Part shown: piece after piece, positions 1 to 6,362 of the stretch
How positions within the stretch are numbered: the stretch's first letter is position 1
How the letters are laid out: each line of letters opens with the position of its first letter
Assembly (NCBI GenBank): GCA_039819065.1
Contig: JBCBSS010000238.1
Location: forward strand, 1 to 6,405
DNA from: JBCBSS01 sp039819065
GTDB taxonomy: Bacteria; Bacteroidota; Bacteroidia; Cytophagales; Cyclobacteriaceae
Direction: 5' to 3'
Length of the DNA: 6,405 nucleotides
The notes under the pieces: model-generated
Databases searched by the model: none
Told to the model about the DNA's origin: nothing
Seen by the model: the letters and a program-made list of their open reading frames with translations, nothing else
Translations under genes and position numbers: made by a program

Positions 1-57
1 TATTGTCTTTCTGCCCATACTACAGTAGGTAAAATGGTAGGGTTAACAGAAGAACAA
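1..57 (+). pseudogene. Inverted fragment of the AhpD-like gene carrying the active-site His
   Basis: Read on the plus strand from base 1, this stretch gives YCLSAHTTVGKMVGLTEEQ followed by a TAA at 58-60. That is the segment expected directly after the CxYC half-motif in AhpD-like proteins: the second Cys, three residues, the catalytic His, then an xGKMxGLTEEQ-like helix. It is the missing continuation of the minus-strand gene ending at C80 (position 54), but in the opposite orientation. Joining the minus strand 293-54 to plus strand 7-57 restores one open frame with C77-x2-C80-x3-H84. It is not a gene by itself. Confidence 0.7.
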
Positions 58-59
58 TA
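1..59. repeat. 6-bp inverted repeats bounding the inverted AhpD segment
   Basis: TATTGT at 1-6 and its exact reverse complement ACAATA at 54-59 bracket the inverted segment. The left arm touches the window edge, so it may be longer than can be seen. Flipping bases 7-53 between the arms restores the AhpD-like reading frame. The repeat could be a short inversion site or simple microhomology at a chimeric junction. Six bases is too short to decide. Confidence 0.5.
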
Positions 60-293
60 ATCACAACTATTGGCTTCACCCACTGCCAGCGCGATGGTTT
101 CTACTTCTTTACTATTGAATTCACCACCGCCAAGTGTTTCACCTAATTGTAGCATGGCAATAAGTGCTTTATGAGAATTAGCGACGGTAGCATAAAGGTT
201 AGGCACCATACCGACTTTACTTTTTAATGCATCATAAACTCCTTGAGTTTCAGTAGCTGCTTGTTGGTAAGTTATTTTATCTAAGTTTTTCAT
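1..293 (-). CDS. AhpD-like (carboxymuconolactone decarboxylase family) protein, broken and partial
   Basis: This gene reads leftward from an ATG at 293-291 and runs off the window edge without a stop. Residues 1-80 look like a normal small AhpD-like protein: MKNLDKITYQQAATETQGVY, then a VPNLYATVANS segment (30-40), and the first half of the redox motif, C77-D-Y-C80. The family uses CxxC-x3-H as a thiol site for peroxide or disulfide chemistry, and the cytosol is expected because no signal peptide is visible. After C80 (codon at 56-54) the frame continues as SSVNPTILPTVVWAERQ, which is unlike the family and lacks the histidine three residues after the motif. The expected continuation lies inverted on the plus strand at 7-57. 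The gene is therefore either disrupted by a small inversion or mis-assembled here. It is divergent from the phosphodiesterase gene. The family call is firm, but the substrate is unknown. Confidence 0.75.
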   Translation of the reverse strand, partial: MKNLDKITYQQAATETQGVYDALKSKVGMVPNLYATVANSHKALIAMLQLGETLGGGEFNSKEVETIALAVGEANSCDYCSSVNPTILPTVVWAERQ

Positions 294-340
294 CACGCAA
301 ATGTTTATATGTAATTCTTAATGTTACGATTCTGTATTTA

Positions 341-370
341 TAAACTTAAATAGAACAAAAAAAGTTACAA
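341..370 (-). promoter_or_regulatory. Candidate Bacteroidota promoter for the AhpD-like gene
   Basis: On the minus strand a TTG at 370-368 is followed after 19 bases by TAAGTTTA at 348-341. This matches the Bacteroidota consensus (TTG, 17-23 bases, TAnnTTTG) at all but the last base. Transcription would begin around 335, giving a leader of roughly 40 bases before the ATG at 293. The prediction rests on sequence pattern alone. Confidence 0.45.
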
Positions 371-476
371 TTAATTTTAAAAAAATGAGAGAGCTGAATT
401 GTTTGCAATTAACCAGTTGATAATCAAATGATTAGTATTTCATGTATTGCCAACTTTCTCATGAGAACCGCATTAT

Positions 477-512
477 GCTATGATAGCAGGTGGTGTGCAG
501 ATATTAATTTTG
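477..512 (+). promoter_or_regulatory. Weak promoter candidate with overlapping palindrome, upstream of the phosphodiesterase gene
   Basis: TAATTTTG at 505-512 matches the TAnnTTTG -7 box exactly. No TTG is present at the proper distance upstream. That place is instead occupied by a perfect 5-bp inverted repeat, GCTAT-G-ATAGC at 477-487, which could be an operator. The implied leader before the ATG at 610 is about 90 bases. AT-rich DNA yields such boxes by chance, so this is tentative. Confidence 0.27.
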
Positions 513-609
513 CGTTAAATCCGAAGACGTTGTGCCTTCACCAAAGATTCATGGCTATATTGGTAATTCGATAAATCAAGTATTACAACTGAATTAACCC
601 CATACTTTA

Positions 610-1533
610 ATGCGTCTTCTGAGCAGAATTCTAGGCTTAGCTTTCATTCTATTAATGTCTCTTAACAGCAATGCCCAAAAGAAAATCGATTTACAAGGTC
701 ATCGTGGTGCGCGAGGACTGAAACCGGAAAACACTATTCCTGCCTTTATCAGGGCTTTAGATCATGGTGTTACTACTTTGGAATTGGATGTGGTCATTAC
801 CAAAGACAAAAAAGTAGTGGTTTCCCATGAGCCCTATCTATCCCACGTAATCTGTCGAAACCCCGAGGGAAACAAGTACATAGAAGAGGATGAGAAGAGA
901 TACAATATGTATAAGATGACCTATGAGGAAATCGTACAGTTTGATTGTGGTACCGTTAAAAACCCTAGATTTCCTGATCAGGAACTGGAGAAAACACCTA
1001 AGCCACTGTTGAGTGACGTGATAAAGAGCGCAGAGAGATACATTAAAAGCTACACACAATACGAAGTAGATTACAATATTGAGCTAAAGAGCACACCTTC
1101 CGGAGATGGTGAGGAGCATCCATCACCCGAGGAATTTTCTGACTTGGTTTATGAGTTGATCAATCAATACCTCCCTATGGAAAGAGTAGTTATTCAATGC
1201 TTCGATTTCAGAGTGTTAAAATATTGGCATAAAAAATATCCTAAAGTGAGGTTGGCTGCATTAGTAGAGAATAGTCAATCTATAGATACCAATTTATCTA
1301 ACTTAGGTTTCAAACCTGAGATTTATAGCCCGTATTATAAACTATTGAACAGAAAGAAAATAAGATACCTTCAATCCAAAGGTATCAAAGTGATTCCCTG
1401 GACAGTTAATGACCCCAAACAGATGGAAAAATTGGTTGCCATGAATATAGATGGAATCATAACCGATTTCCCGGACAGGGCACAGGAACTAGGACTGACC
1501 CTCTTCAAGAAAGACGAGCAGTCTAAAAATTGA
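610..1533 (+). CDS. Secreted glycerophosphodiester phosphodiesterase (GDPD family)
   Basis: The family hydrolyses glycerophosphodiesters, such as glycerophosphocholine, to sn-glycerol 3-phosphate plus an alcohol. A type I signal peptide (residues 1-22, ending SNA|Q) sends it to the periplasm or outside. The GDPD TIM-barrel follows: HRGARGLKPENT at 31-42 (catalytic H31, with R32, E40, N41), E58-L-D60 as the metal-binding pair, H73 as the second catalytic His, Y155-NIELK with metal ligand E158, W264-TVN-267, and the closing ITDFPD at 284-289. All key residues are present. At 307 aa it is close to full family length. The ATG at 610 is chosen because it gives a complete signal peptide; no Shine-Dalgarno is visible. 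It resembles GlpQ/UgpQ enzymes, but the exact substrate cannot be read. The next gene starts 73 bases downstream on the same strand and has its own promoter candidate. Confidence 0.93.
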   Translation: MRLLSRILGLAFILLMSLNSNAQKKIDLQGHRGARGLKPENTIPAFIRALDHGVTTLELDVVITKDKKVVVSHEPYLSHVICRNPEGNKYIEEDEKRYNMYKMTYEEIVQFDCGTVKNPRFPDQELEKTPKPLLSDVIKSAERYIKSYTQYEVDYNIELKSTPSGDGEEHPSPEEFSDLVYELINQYLPMERVVIQCFDFRVLKYWHKKYPKVRLAALVENSQSIDTNLSNLGFKPEIYSPYYKLLNRKKIRYLQSKGIKVIPWTVNDPKQMEKLVAMNIDGIITDFPDRAQELGLTLFKKDEQSKN

Positions 1534-1565
1534 TGCACTTCTGTAAAATCCTGATATACACTCAC

Positions 1566-1573
1566 TAAATTTG
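1566..1573 (+). promoter_or_regulatory. Candidate -7 promoter box for the adenosine kinase gene
   Basis: TAAATTTG matches TAnnTTTG exactly and lies 33 bases before the ATG at 1607, giving a short leader of about 25 bases. The -33 element is poor: the nearest TTG (1530-1532) is too far away. The kinase could be transcribed separately from the phosphodiesterase, by read-through, or both. Confidence 0.35.
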
Positions 1574-1606
1574 GAAGAATTAACCTATTAATTCAACTAA
1601 CAGACT

Positions 1607-2605
1607 ATGTCAAAACAATACGACGTATATGGGATCGGTAACGCTCTCGTAGATATCGTTACAGAGGTAGACGATAATTTCTTTCAAAAGAACGAAATAG
1701 AAAAAGGACTCATGACCTTGGTAGATGAGCAAAGGCAGAATCAACTTGTCAATGCAATCAACTTACCTGGTGCAGATAAACAATGCGGAGGTTCTGCTGC
1801 AAATAGCATTATTGGTGTTAGCCAATTTGGAGGCAGTTCCTATTATGCCTGCAAGGTAGCCAATGACGATATGGGGGAATTCTATCTTGATGACCTGAAA
1901 AAGAATGGTGTGGACACCAATCTTACCACCGAAACCGCTCCTGATGGTATTACGGGTAAGTGTTTGGTGATGACTACTCCGGATGCCAACCGTACCATGA
2001 ATACGTTTCTGGGAATTACATCTACTCTCTCTACCGATGAAGTAGATGAAGAGGTCATCAAAAATTCAAAATACGTTTACATCGAGGGATACCTTGTTAC
2101 CTCCGACACCGGTAGAGTAGCCATGAAAAAGGCCAAAGAAATTGCCGAACAAAACGGTGTGAAAACCGCTTTGACTTTTTCTGATCCAAGTATGGTGAAA
2201 TATTTCAAACCTCAAATGGAAGAGATAGTCGGTGACGGCGTGGATTTACTCTTTTGTAATGAAGAAGAGGCCATGCTTTTCTGTGATACAGATAATTTCC
2301 TTGAGGCACGTGAAAGACTTCAGCACTCTGCCAAAAGGTTTGCGGTCACGTTAGGAGCGAACGGGGCAACTATCTTTGACGGTACTACCTTTGTCGATAT
2401 TGAACCATACAAAGTAGAGGCAATCGATACTAACGGTGCTGGAGATATGTTCGCCGGAGCATTTCTTTACGGGATCACCCATGGACATTCTTATGCAGAG
2501 GCTGGGAAAATCGCTAGTTTGGCTTCTTCCAAAGTAGTATCCAAATTCGGCCCTCGCTTAGAATGGCACCAAGCAAAAGACATTCTGAATCACCTATTCG
2601 ATTGA
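1607..2605 (+). CDS. Adenosine kinase (PfkB/ribokinase family)
   Basis: The predicted reaction is ATP-dependent phosphorylation of adenosine to AMP in the cytosol (purine salvage). The 332 aa length fits the family. The N-terminus, YDVYGIGNALVDIVTEV (5-21), is the opening strand and nucleoside-binding region typical of bacterial adenosine-kinase-like proteins. CGGSAANSIIG (60-70) is PfkB signature 1. DTNGAGDMFAGAFLYG (274-289) is signature 2, with the anion hole GAGD and catalytic base D280. The DTNGAGD form is typical of adenosine kinases, whereas many sugar kinases have DTTGAGD. NEEEA (218-222) matches the conserved NxxE magnesium-associated motif. No signal peptide is present. A perfect hairpin begins 10 bases after the stop. 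Another nucleoside or sugar kinase of the same fold cannot be excluded, but the full pattern favours adenosine. Confidence 0.87.
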   Translation: MSKQYDVYGIGNALVDIVTEVDDNFFQKNEIEKGLMTLVDEQRQNQLVNAINLPGADKQCGGSAANSIIGVSQFGGSSYYACKVANDDMGEFYLDDLKKNGVDTNLTTETAPDGITGKCLVMTTPDANRTMNTFLGITSTLSTDEVDEEVIKNSKYVYIEGYLVTSDTGRVAMKKAKEIAEQNGVKTALTFSDPSMVKYFKPQMEEIVGDGVDLLFCNEEEAMLFCDTDNFLEARERLQHSAKRFAVTLGANGATIFDGTTFVDIEPYKVEAIDTNGAGDMFAGAFLYGITHGHSYAEAGKIASLASSKVVSKFGPRLEWHQAKDILNHLFD

Positions 2606-2615
2606 TGATAGATCC

Positions 2616-2652
2616 AAGAGTAGTAGTCTGATCAAAAAAGACTACTACTCTT
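2616..2652 (+). terminator. Perfect 14-bp hairpin after the adenosine kinase gene
   Basis: AAGAGTAGTAGTCT (2616-2629) and AGACTACTACTCTT (2639-2652) are exact reverse complements around a 9-base A-rich loop. The hairpin begins 10 bases after the kinase stop and precedes the promoter candidate of the next gene, as expected for a transcription end or 3' stabilising structure. No T-tract follows on either strand, so it is not a classical intrinsic terminator. Confidence 0.6.
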
Positions 2653-2698
2653 AGTAGAATTGAGCCATCACCTATTTAAGGTAAAAACTACTCTAAAT

Positions 2699-2741
2699 AA
2701 CTGAGGGTAAATAGAATACTTTCTCACCACGGTGTTCAGTT
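2699..2741. repeat. Nested inverted repeats in the intergenic region
   Basis: AACTGA (2699-2704) pairs with TCAGTT (2736-2741), and inside it CACC (2725-2728) pairs with GGTG (2731-2734). The short arms could form a small RNA structure or a protein site upstream of the M16 promoter. The rest of 2653-2858 shows no gene. A partial copy of the hairpin arm (ACTACTCT, near 2687-2694) may allow alternative pairing. Arms this short can arise by chance. Confidence 0.25.
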
Positions 2742-2819
2742 CTTGCCCTTTTATTCTCCACTTATCACGTGAAAATCAACCATTTTCAAAAACTATTAAC
2801 TGCTTGTTTTTTTGAGTGG

Positions 2820-2827
2820 TAATTTTG
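2820..2827 (+). promoter_or_regulatory. Candidate -7 promoter box for the M16 protease pair
   Basis: TAATTTTG matches TAnnTTTG exactly and lies 31 bases before the ATG at 2859. A TTG at 2804-2806 is present but only 13 bases away, shorter than the usual 17-23. The position, after the kinase hairpin and before two closely spaced genes, suggests it drives both as one transcript. Confidence 0.4.
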
Positions 2828-2858
2828 AATACAATTGAAAAATCTAAACTAAATCTTA

Positions 2859-4214
2859 ATGAAGAAGTACATATCGTTGTTTGTGGCTTTGCTCTGGATA
2901 GGTAGTGTCCAGGCGCAGGAAAACAAGATTAAGTTCACTGAGTACGATCTGGATAATGGTCTACATGTAATCCTCCATCAGGATAACTCCACACCAATTG
3001 TCGCAGTAAGTATCATGTATCATGTAGGGTCAAAGAATGAAGATCCTAGTAGAACTGGTTTTGCTCACTTTTTTGAGCACCTGCTTTTTGAAGGAACCAA
3101 AAATATAGAAAGAGGTACGTTTGATAAATTAATTACCAATGCTGGTGGCGTGTACAATGCCAATACCAGCAATGATCGTACTTTCTACTACGAGATTCTT
3201 CCATCAAACCAATTAGAATTGGGATTGTACCTGGAATCTGAAAGATTGTTGCATGCCAAAATAGATCCCGTTGGAGTGGAAACCCAACGAGAAGTTGTGA
3301 AAGAAGAAAAGAGGCAGCGTATAGATAATCAGCCTTATGGTAGCATACTGGAAGAAATCAGTAAAAGGGCATATACCAAACATCCATATCGCTGGACCAC
3401 GATTGGTTCAATGGAGCATATTAACGAAGCTACTTTGGAAGAGTTCATTGAGTTTTATAAAACATTTTATGTTCCCGAGAATGCTACGTTGTCCATAGCG
3501 GGAGATATTGATGTGCCAGAGATTAAAAAACTGATTGCCAAGTATTTCGCTGATATTCCGAGAGGTAAAAAAGATGTTCCACGACCGAACATTGTAGAGC
3601 CTAAGCAAAAGGCAGAAGTTAGGGATGTGGTTTTCGATAATATACAACTTCCGGCAGTCATTTCAGCTTATCACATGCCTGCCCAAGGTACAGATGATTA
3701 TTACGCCCTTAATATGCTGAGCACTTTACTTTCAGGTGGGCAAAGTTCTCGTATGTACAAAGCCGTAGTTGATGAACAACAAAAGGCTGTAGCTGCAGGA
3801 GCATTCCCGTTTTCGTCAGAAGACCCAGGTCTATACTTAACCTTTGGTATAGCAAGCTTAGGTACAGATGTCTCTGATCTAGAGAACGCCATGGATGAGG
3901 AAATTGAGAGAGTGAAGAAAGAGCTTGTTTCTGATAGGGAATTCCAGAAGATAAGAAACCAGACGGAAAACAATTTCATCTCCTCAAATAGTACTATTGC
4001 TGGTATTGCAGAAAGCTTGGCCAACTATCATGTGTACTTTGGTGATGCTAATCTCATCAACACAGAGATCGACAAGTACATGAGCGTGACAAAAGAAGAC
4101 TTGAAGCGTGTGGCTAATAAATATCTCAATAGTAATAACCGAGTGGTTTTGCACTATCTCCCTGAATCAGCTAAAAGCAAACCGTCAGATACAGAGATCA
4201 AAACCAATAATTAA
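2859..4214 (+). CDS. M16 family zinc metallopeptidase, catalytic subunit (HxxEH)
   Basis: This is a secreted insulinase/pitrilysin-like peptidase of the short (M16B) type, 451 aa with two M16 halves. A signal peptide covers residues 1-19 (VQA|Q). The N-terminal half (about 28-175) holds the inverted zinc motif H70-F-F-E73-H74, with H70 and H74 as ligands and E73 as catalytic base. The distal Glu ligand is most likely E150 in REVVKEEKRQR, 76 residues after H74, the usual family spacing. The C-terminal half (about 185-425) includes GGQSSRMYKAVVDEQQKAVA. At that place M16 proteins with full substrate binding carry an Arg and Tyr seven residues apart, and neither is seen here. This suggests the protein needs a partner, which the next gene (14 bases downstream) appears to supply. 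Substrates are likely periplasmic peptides or misfolded proteins, as an inference from the family. Confidence 0.92.
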   Translation: MKKYISLFVALLWIGSVQAQENKIKFTEYDLDNGLHVILHQDNSTPIVAVSIMYHVGSKNEDPSRTGFAHFFEHLLFEGTKNIERGTFDKLITNAGGVYNANTSNDRTFYYEILPSNQLELGLYLESERLLHAKIDPVGVETQREVVKEEKRQRIDNQPYGSILEEISKRAYTKHPYRWTTIGSMEHINEATLEEFIEFYKTFYVPENATLSIAGDIDVPEIKKLIAKYFADIPRGKKDVPRPNIVEPKQKAEVRDVVFDNIQLPAVISAYHMPAQGTDDYYALNMLSTLLSGGQSSRMYKAVVDEQQKAVAAGAFPFSSEDPGLYLTFGIASLGTDVSDLENAMDEEIERVKKELVSDREFQKIRNQTENNFISSNSTIAGIAESLANYHVYFGDANLINTEIDKYMSVTKEDLKRVANKYLNSNNRVVLHYLPESAKSKPSDTEIKTNN

Positions 4215-4228
4215 TCAGAGTACGAATC

Positions 4229-6304
4229 ATGAAGAGAATAATTTATATACTCATATTTATCGGCGTTAACTTTAACGCCCTTGCCCAACTAGACAGAACC
4301 AAAGTTCCGGAGCCAGGACCGGCCCCAAAGATCAATCTAGGTGAGTACGAGTCATTCGAGTTGAAAAACGGACTAAAGGTCTTTGTCGTAGAAAATAACA
4401 AGTTACCTAGGGTGGCATTTTCGCTCTCGTTGGATTTAGATCCTCTTTTAGAAGGAGATAAGGCCGGATACCTGAGCATGACGGGACAGCTTATGAGAAC
4501 CGGAACTACAAGCCGGAACAAAGCACAACTCGATCAGGAAGTTGACTTTATTGGAGCTAGTTTAAGTACATCCTCAGGTGGGATTTTTGCCAGCTCTTTG
4601 ACTAAACACAAGGATCAATTGCTTGATTTAATGACCGATGTGCTCTACAATCCTGCTTTTCCAGAAGAAGAACTTGAGAAGCTTAGAAAGCAAACCTTGT
4701 CTAACTTGGCAGCCAACAAAGAAAGTTCCGATGCCATAGCTGGCAATGTGAGAAATGCCTTGGTTTATGGTAAATCACACCCTTACGGAGAGCTTACTAC
4801 TGAAGAAACTGTTGAGAATATCAAGGTTGAAGATTGTAAGAACTATTACAAAACTTATTTCAAGCCAAACATCGCCTACTTAGCTATCGTTGGCGACATA
4901 AAAGTTAAGGAAGCCAAAAAGTTGGTTAACAAATACTTTGGGAAATGGGAACAAGGAGACGTTAAACAGGATAATTACAAAATGCCTGAGCAACCGAAAA
5001 CGACTCAGGTAGCTTTGGTGGATAAATCAAGTGCTGTTCAATCCGTTATCAATGTTACCTACCCAATCGACCTAAAACCAGGTAGCTCGGATATCGCTAA
5101 AGCAAGGGTATTGAATCAAATCTTAGGAGGTGGATTTTCTTCTAGGCTAATGCAGAATTTGCGTGAAGACAAGGCATACACCTACGGCGCCAGATCGTCA
5201 TTATCAAGTGATCGCCTTGCAGGTAATTTCACGGCTTCTGCTAGTGTCAGGAATGAAGTGACAGATAGCGCCGTGCATGAGTTCATGTATGAGCTCAAGA
5301 AGATTGTCAAAGAGCAAGTCACTGAAGATGAATTGAAAGCTGCAAAAGCGTTCATCTCCGGAAGCTTTGCACGTTCACTTGAGAGCCCACAAACTGTGGC
5401 TAGTTTCGCGCTCAACACAGCCAGGTACAACCTTGATAAAGATTACTATGCTAATTACCTGAAGAATATAGAAGCAGTCACTATTGAGGATGTACGTGCC
5501 ACAGCAGAGAAGTATATCAGACCTGAAAACGCCTATATTCTGGTAGTAGGAAAGGCTGACGATGTAGCTGACAAAATGAAAAGATTTGGAGAGCTAAAGT
5601 ACTATGATATTTACGGTGAGAATTACACTCCATCTACCGCTGCTGATATTCCCGAGGGACTTACAGCACAAAAAGTTATAGAAAGCTACATTCAAGCCAT
5701 TGGAGGTGTAGAAAAGCTGAAAGGTGTCAAGGATATGAAAACGGTCAGTACAGCCTCTATCCAAGGACAACAACTGGAAATAGTTTCTGTGAAGCAGTCA
5801 CCAAGTAAGTCCTTCATGACGATTAAAATGGGAGGAGCTTTCGAAATCACCAAAGTGATATACGATGGCAAGAGTTATGTCAGGTATCTTCAAGGTCAAA
5901 AGCTACCAGTGACCGAAAAAGATATTCAAGACGCAAAGCTTGAGGCTATTCCATTTGCAGAATTGGAGTATGAAAGTATGGGTGTGAAATTTGAACTGAA
6001 AGGCATTGAAAAAGTGGATGGTCAAGATGCATATGCTTTGGAAATTGTTTTCCCATCAGGTACCAAAGTAACGGAATTCTATGATGCAACTTCAGGACTT
6101 AAAGTGCGCCGAGTATCGATTGTAGATGGCCCTCAAGGACAAGTTACTCAGGCTGTTGATTACAAGGATTATCAGGAGGTGGAAGGAATCAAAATTCCGC
6201 ACACTGTTATTATTCCTGCCGGAGGTGGTCTGAAGTTAGAAGCTAAAGTCTCGTTAATCGAGGTGAACAGTGGAATAGCAGAGAGTACATTTGCTATCGA
6301 ATAA
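4229..6304 (+). CDS. M16 family non-catalytic (R/Y-type) subunit with C-terminal LolA-like domain
   Basis: A signal peptide spans residues 1-19 (ALA|Q). Residues about 38-460 form the two M16 halves. Alignment by eye with the preceding gene places S83-M-T-G-Q87 where that protein has HFFEH, so all zinc ligands and the catalytic Glu are gone. GGGFSSRLMQNLREDKAYTYG (300-320) retains R312 and Y319, seven residues apart, matching the Arg/Tyr substrate-binding pair of active M16 enzymes. It is therefore the likely partner of the zinc subunit. At 691 aa it is about 240 longer than its neighbour. Residues about 475-691 form a separate domain: a helix-like IESYIQAIGGVEKLKGVK start, then alternating strands with YDATSGLKVRR and VEGIKIPHTV. 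This pattern resembles LolA/outer-membrane lipoprotein-sorting-type beta folds. The ATG is supported by the intact signal peptide and 14-base spacing. Peptidase activity alone is unlikely. Confidence 0.88.
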   Translation: MKRIIYILIFIGVNFNALAQLDRTKVPEPGPAPKINLGEYESFELKNGLKVFVVENNKLPRVAFSLSLDLDPLLEGDKAGYLSMTGQLMRTGTTSRNKAQLDQEVDFIGASLSTSSGGIFASSLTKHKDQLLDLMTDVLYNPAFPEEELEKLRKQTLSNLAANKESSDAIAGNVRNALVYGKSHPYGELTTEETVENIKVEDCKNYYKTYFKPNIAYLAIVGDIKVKEAKKLVNKYFGKWEQGDVKQDNYKMPEQPKTTQVALVDKSSAVQSVINVTYPIDLKPGSSDIAKARVLNQILGGGFSSRLMQNLREDKAYTYGARSSLSSDRLAGNFTASASVRNEVTDSAVHEFMYELKKIVKEQVTEDELKAAKAFISGSFARSLESPQTVASFALNTARYNLDKDYYANYLKNIEAVTIEDVRATAEKYIRPENAYILVVGKADDVADKMKRFGELKYYDIYGENYTPSTAADIPEGLTAQKVIESYIQAIGGVEKLKGVKDMKTVSTASIQGQQLEIVSVKQSPSKSFMTIKMGGAFEITKVIYDGKSYVRYLQGQKLPVTEKDIQDAKLEAIPFAELEYESMGVKFELKGIEKVDGQDAYALEIVFPSGTKVTEFYDATSGLKVRRVSIVDGPQGQVTQAVDYKDYQEVEGIKIPHTVIIPAGGGLKLEAKVSLIEVNSGIAESTFAIE

Positions 6305-6330
6305 CACTCGATTAAGATATTATTATGAAA

Positions 6331-6362
6331 GAGGCTGTCTTCTATGTTGAAAAACAAGCCTC
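6331..6362 (+). terminator. Possible terminator hairpin after the M16 pair
   Basis: GAGGCT (6331-6336) pairs with AGCCTC (6357-6362), and GT/AC can extend the stem past a bulged A. The loop is about 18-20 bases and only a weak T-rich run (GTTTAG) follows. Its place 26 bases after the stop at 6304 fits an operon end. The remainder up to 6405 shows no gene or other feature. Confidence 0.4.

Larger units (their letters stand above)
294..609. other. Divergent intergenic region, no gene seen
   Basis: This AT-rich stretch separates the leftward AhpD-like gene from the rightward phosphodiesterase gene. All frames are broken by stops at short intervals. The longest readable runs, such as about 30 codons ending near 597, show no recognisable protein. 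No tRNA or rRNA cloverleaf or conserved RNA was recognised. It holds the minus-strand promoter candidate at 341-370, an A-rich run at 354-363, a near-palindrome TTGAT-A-ATCAA at 417-427, and the palindrome and -7 box described separately. Confidence 0.6.

Noticed and set aside
385..420. Short plus-strand frame beginning MRELNCLQLTS in the 294-609 gap
   Set aside because: Only 11 codons before a stop, with no homology recognised and no ribosome-binding or promoter support.
513..609. Possible structured RNA or riboswitch leader before the phosphodiesterase gene
   Set aside because: I looked for stem-loops and known riboswitch or tRNA-like motifs and found no consistent long pairing or conserved core.
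1607..2605. Sugar kinase (fructokinase or ribokinase) instead of adenosine kinase
   Set aside because: The fold is shared, but the GNALVDIV opening and the DTNGAGD form of signature 2 fit adenosine kinases better. No sugar transport or catabolic genes are adjacent.
3701..4024. A 107-codon minus-strand open frame inside the zinc M16 gene
   Set aside because: It lies wholly within a well-supported gene on the other strand, its translation is Ser/Leu-rich with no recognisable domain, and it has no promoter or neighbour support. It is a shadow of the real reading frame, as are the shorter minus-strand frames at 838-1059, 1371-1565, 3408-3661, 4243-4521, 5182-5430 and 6172-6357.
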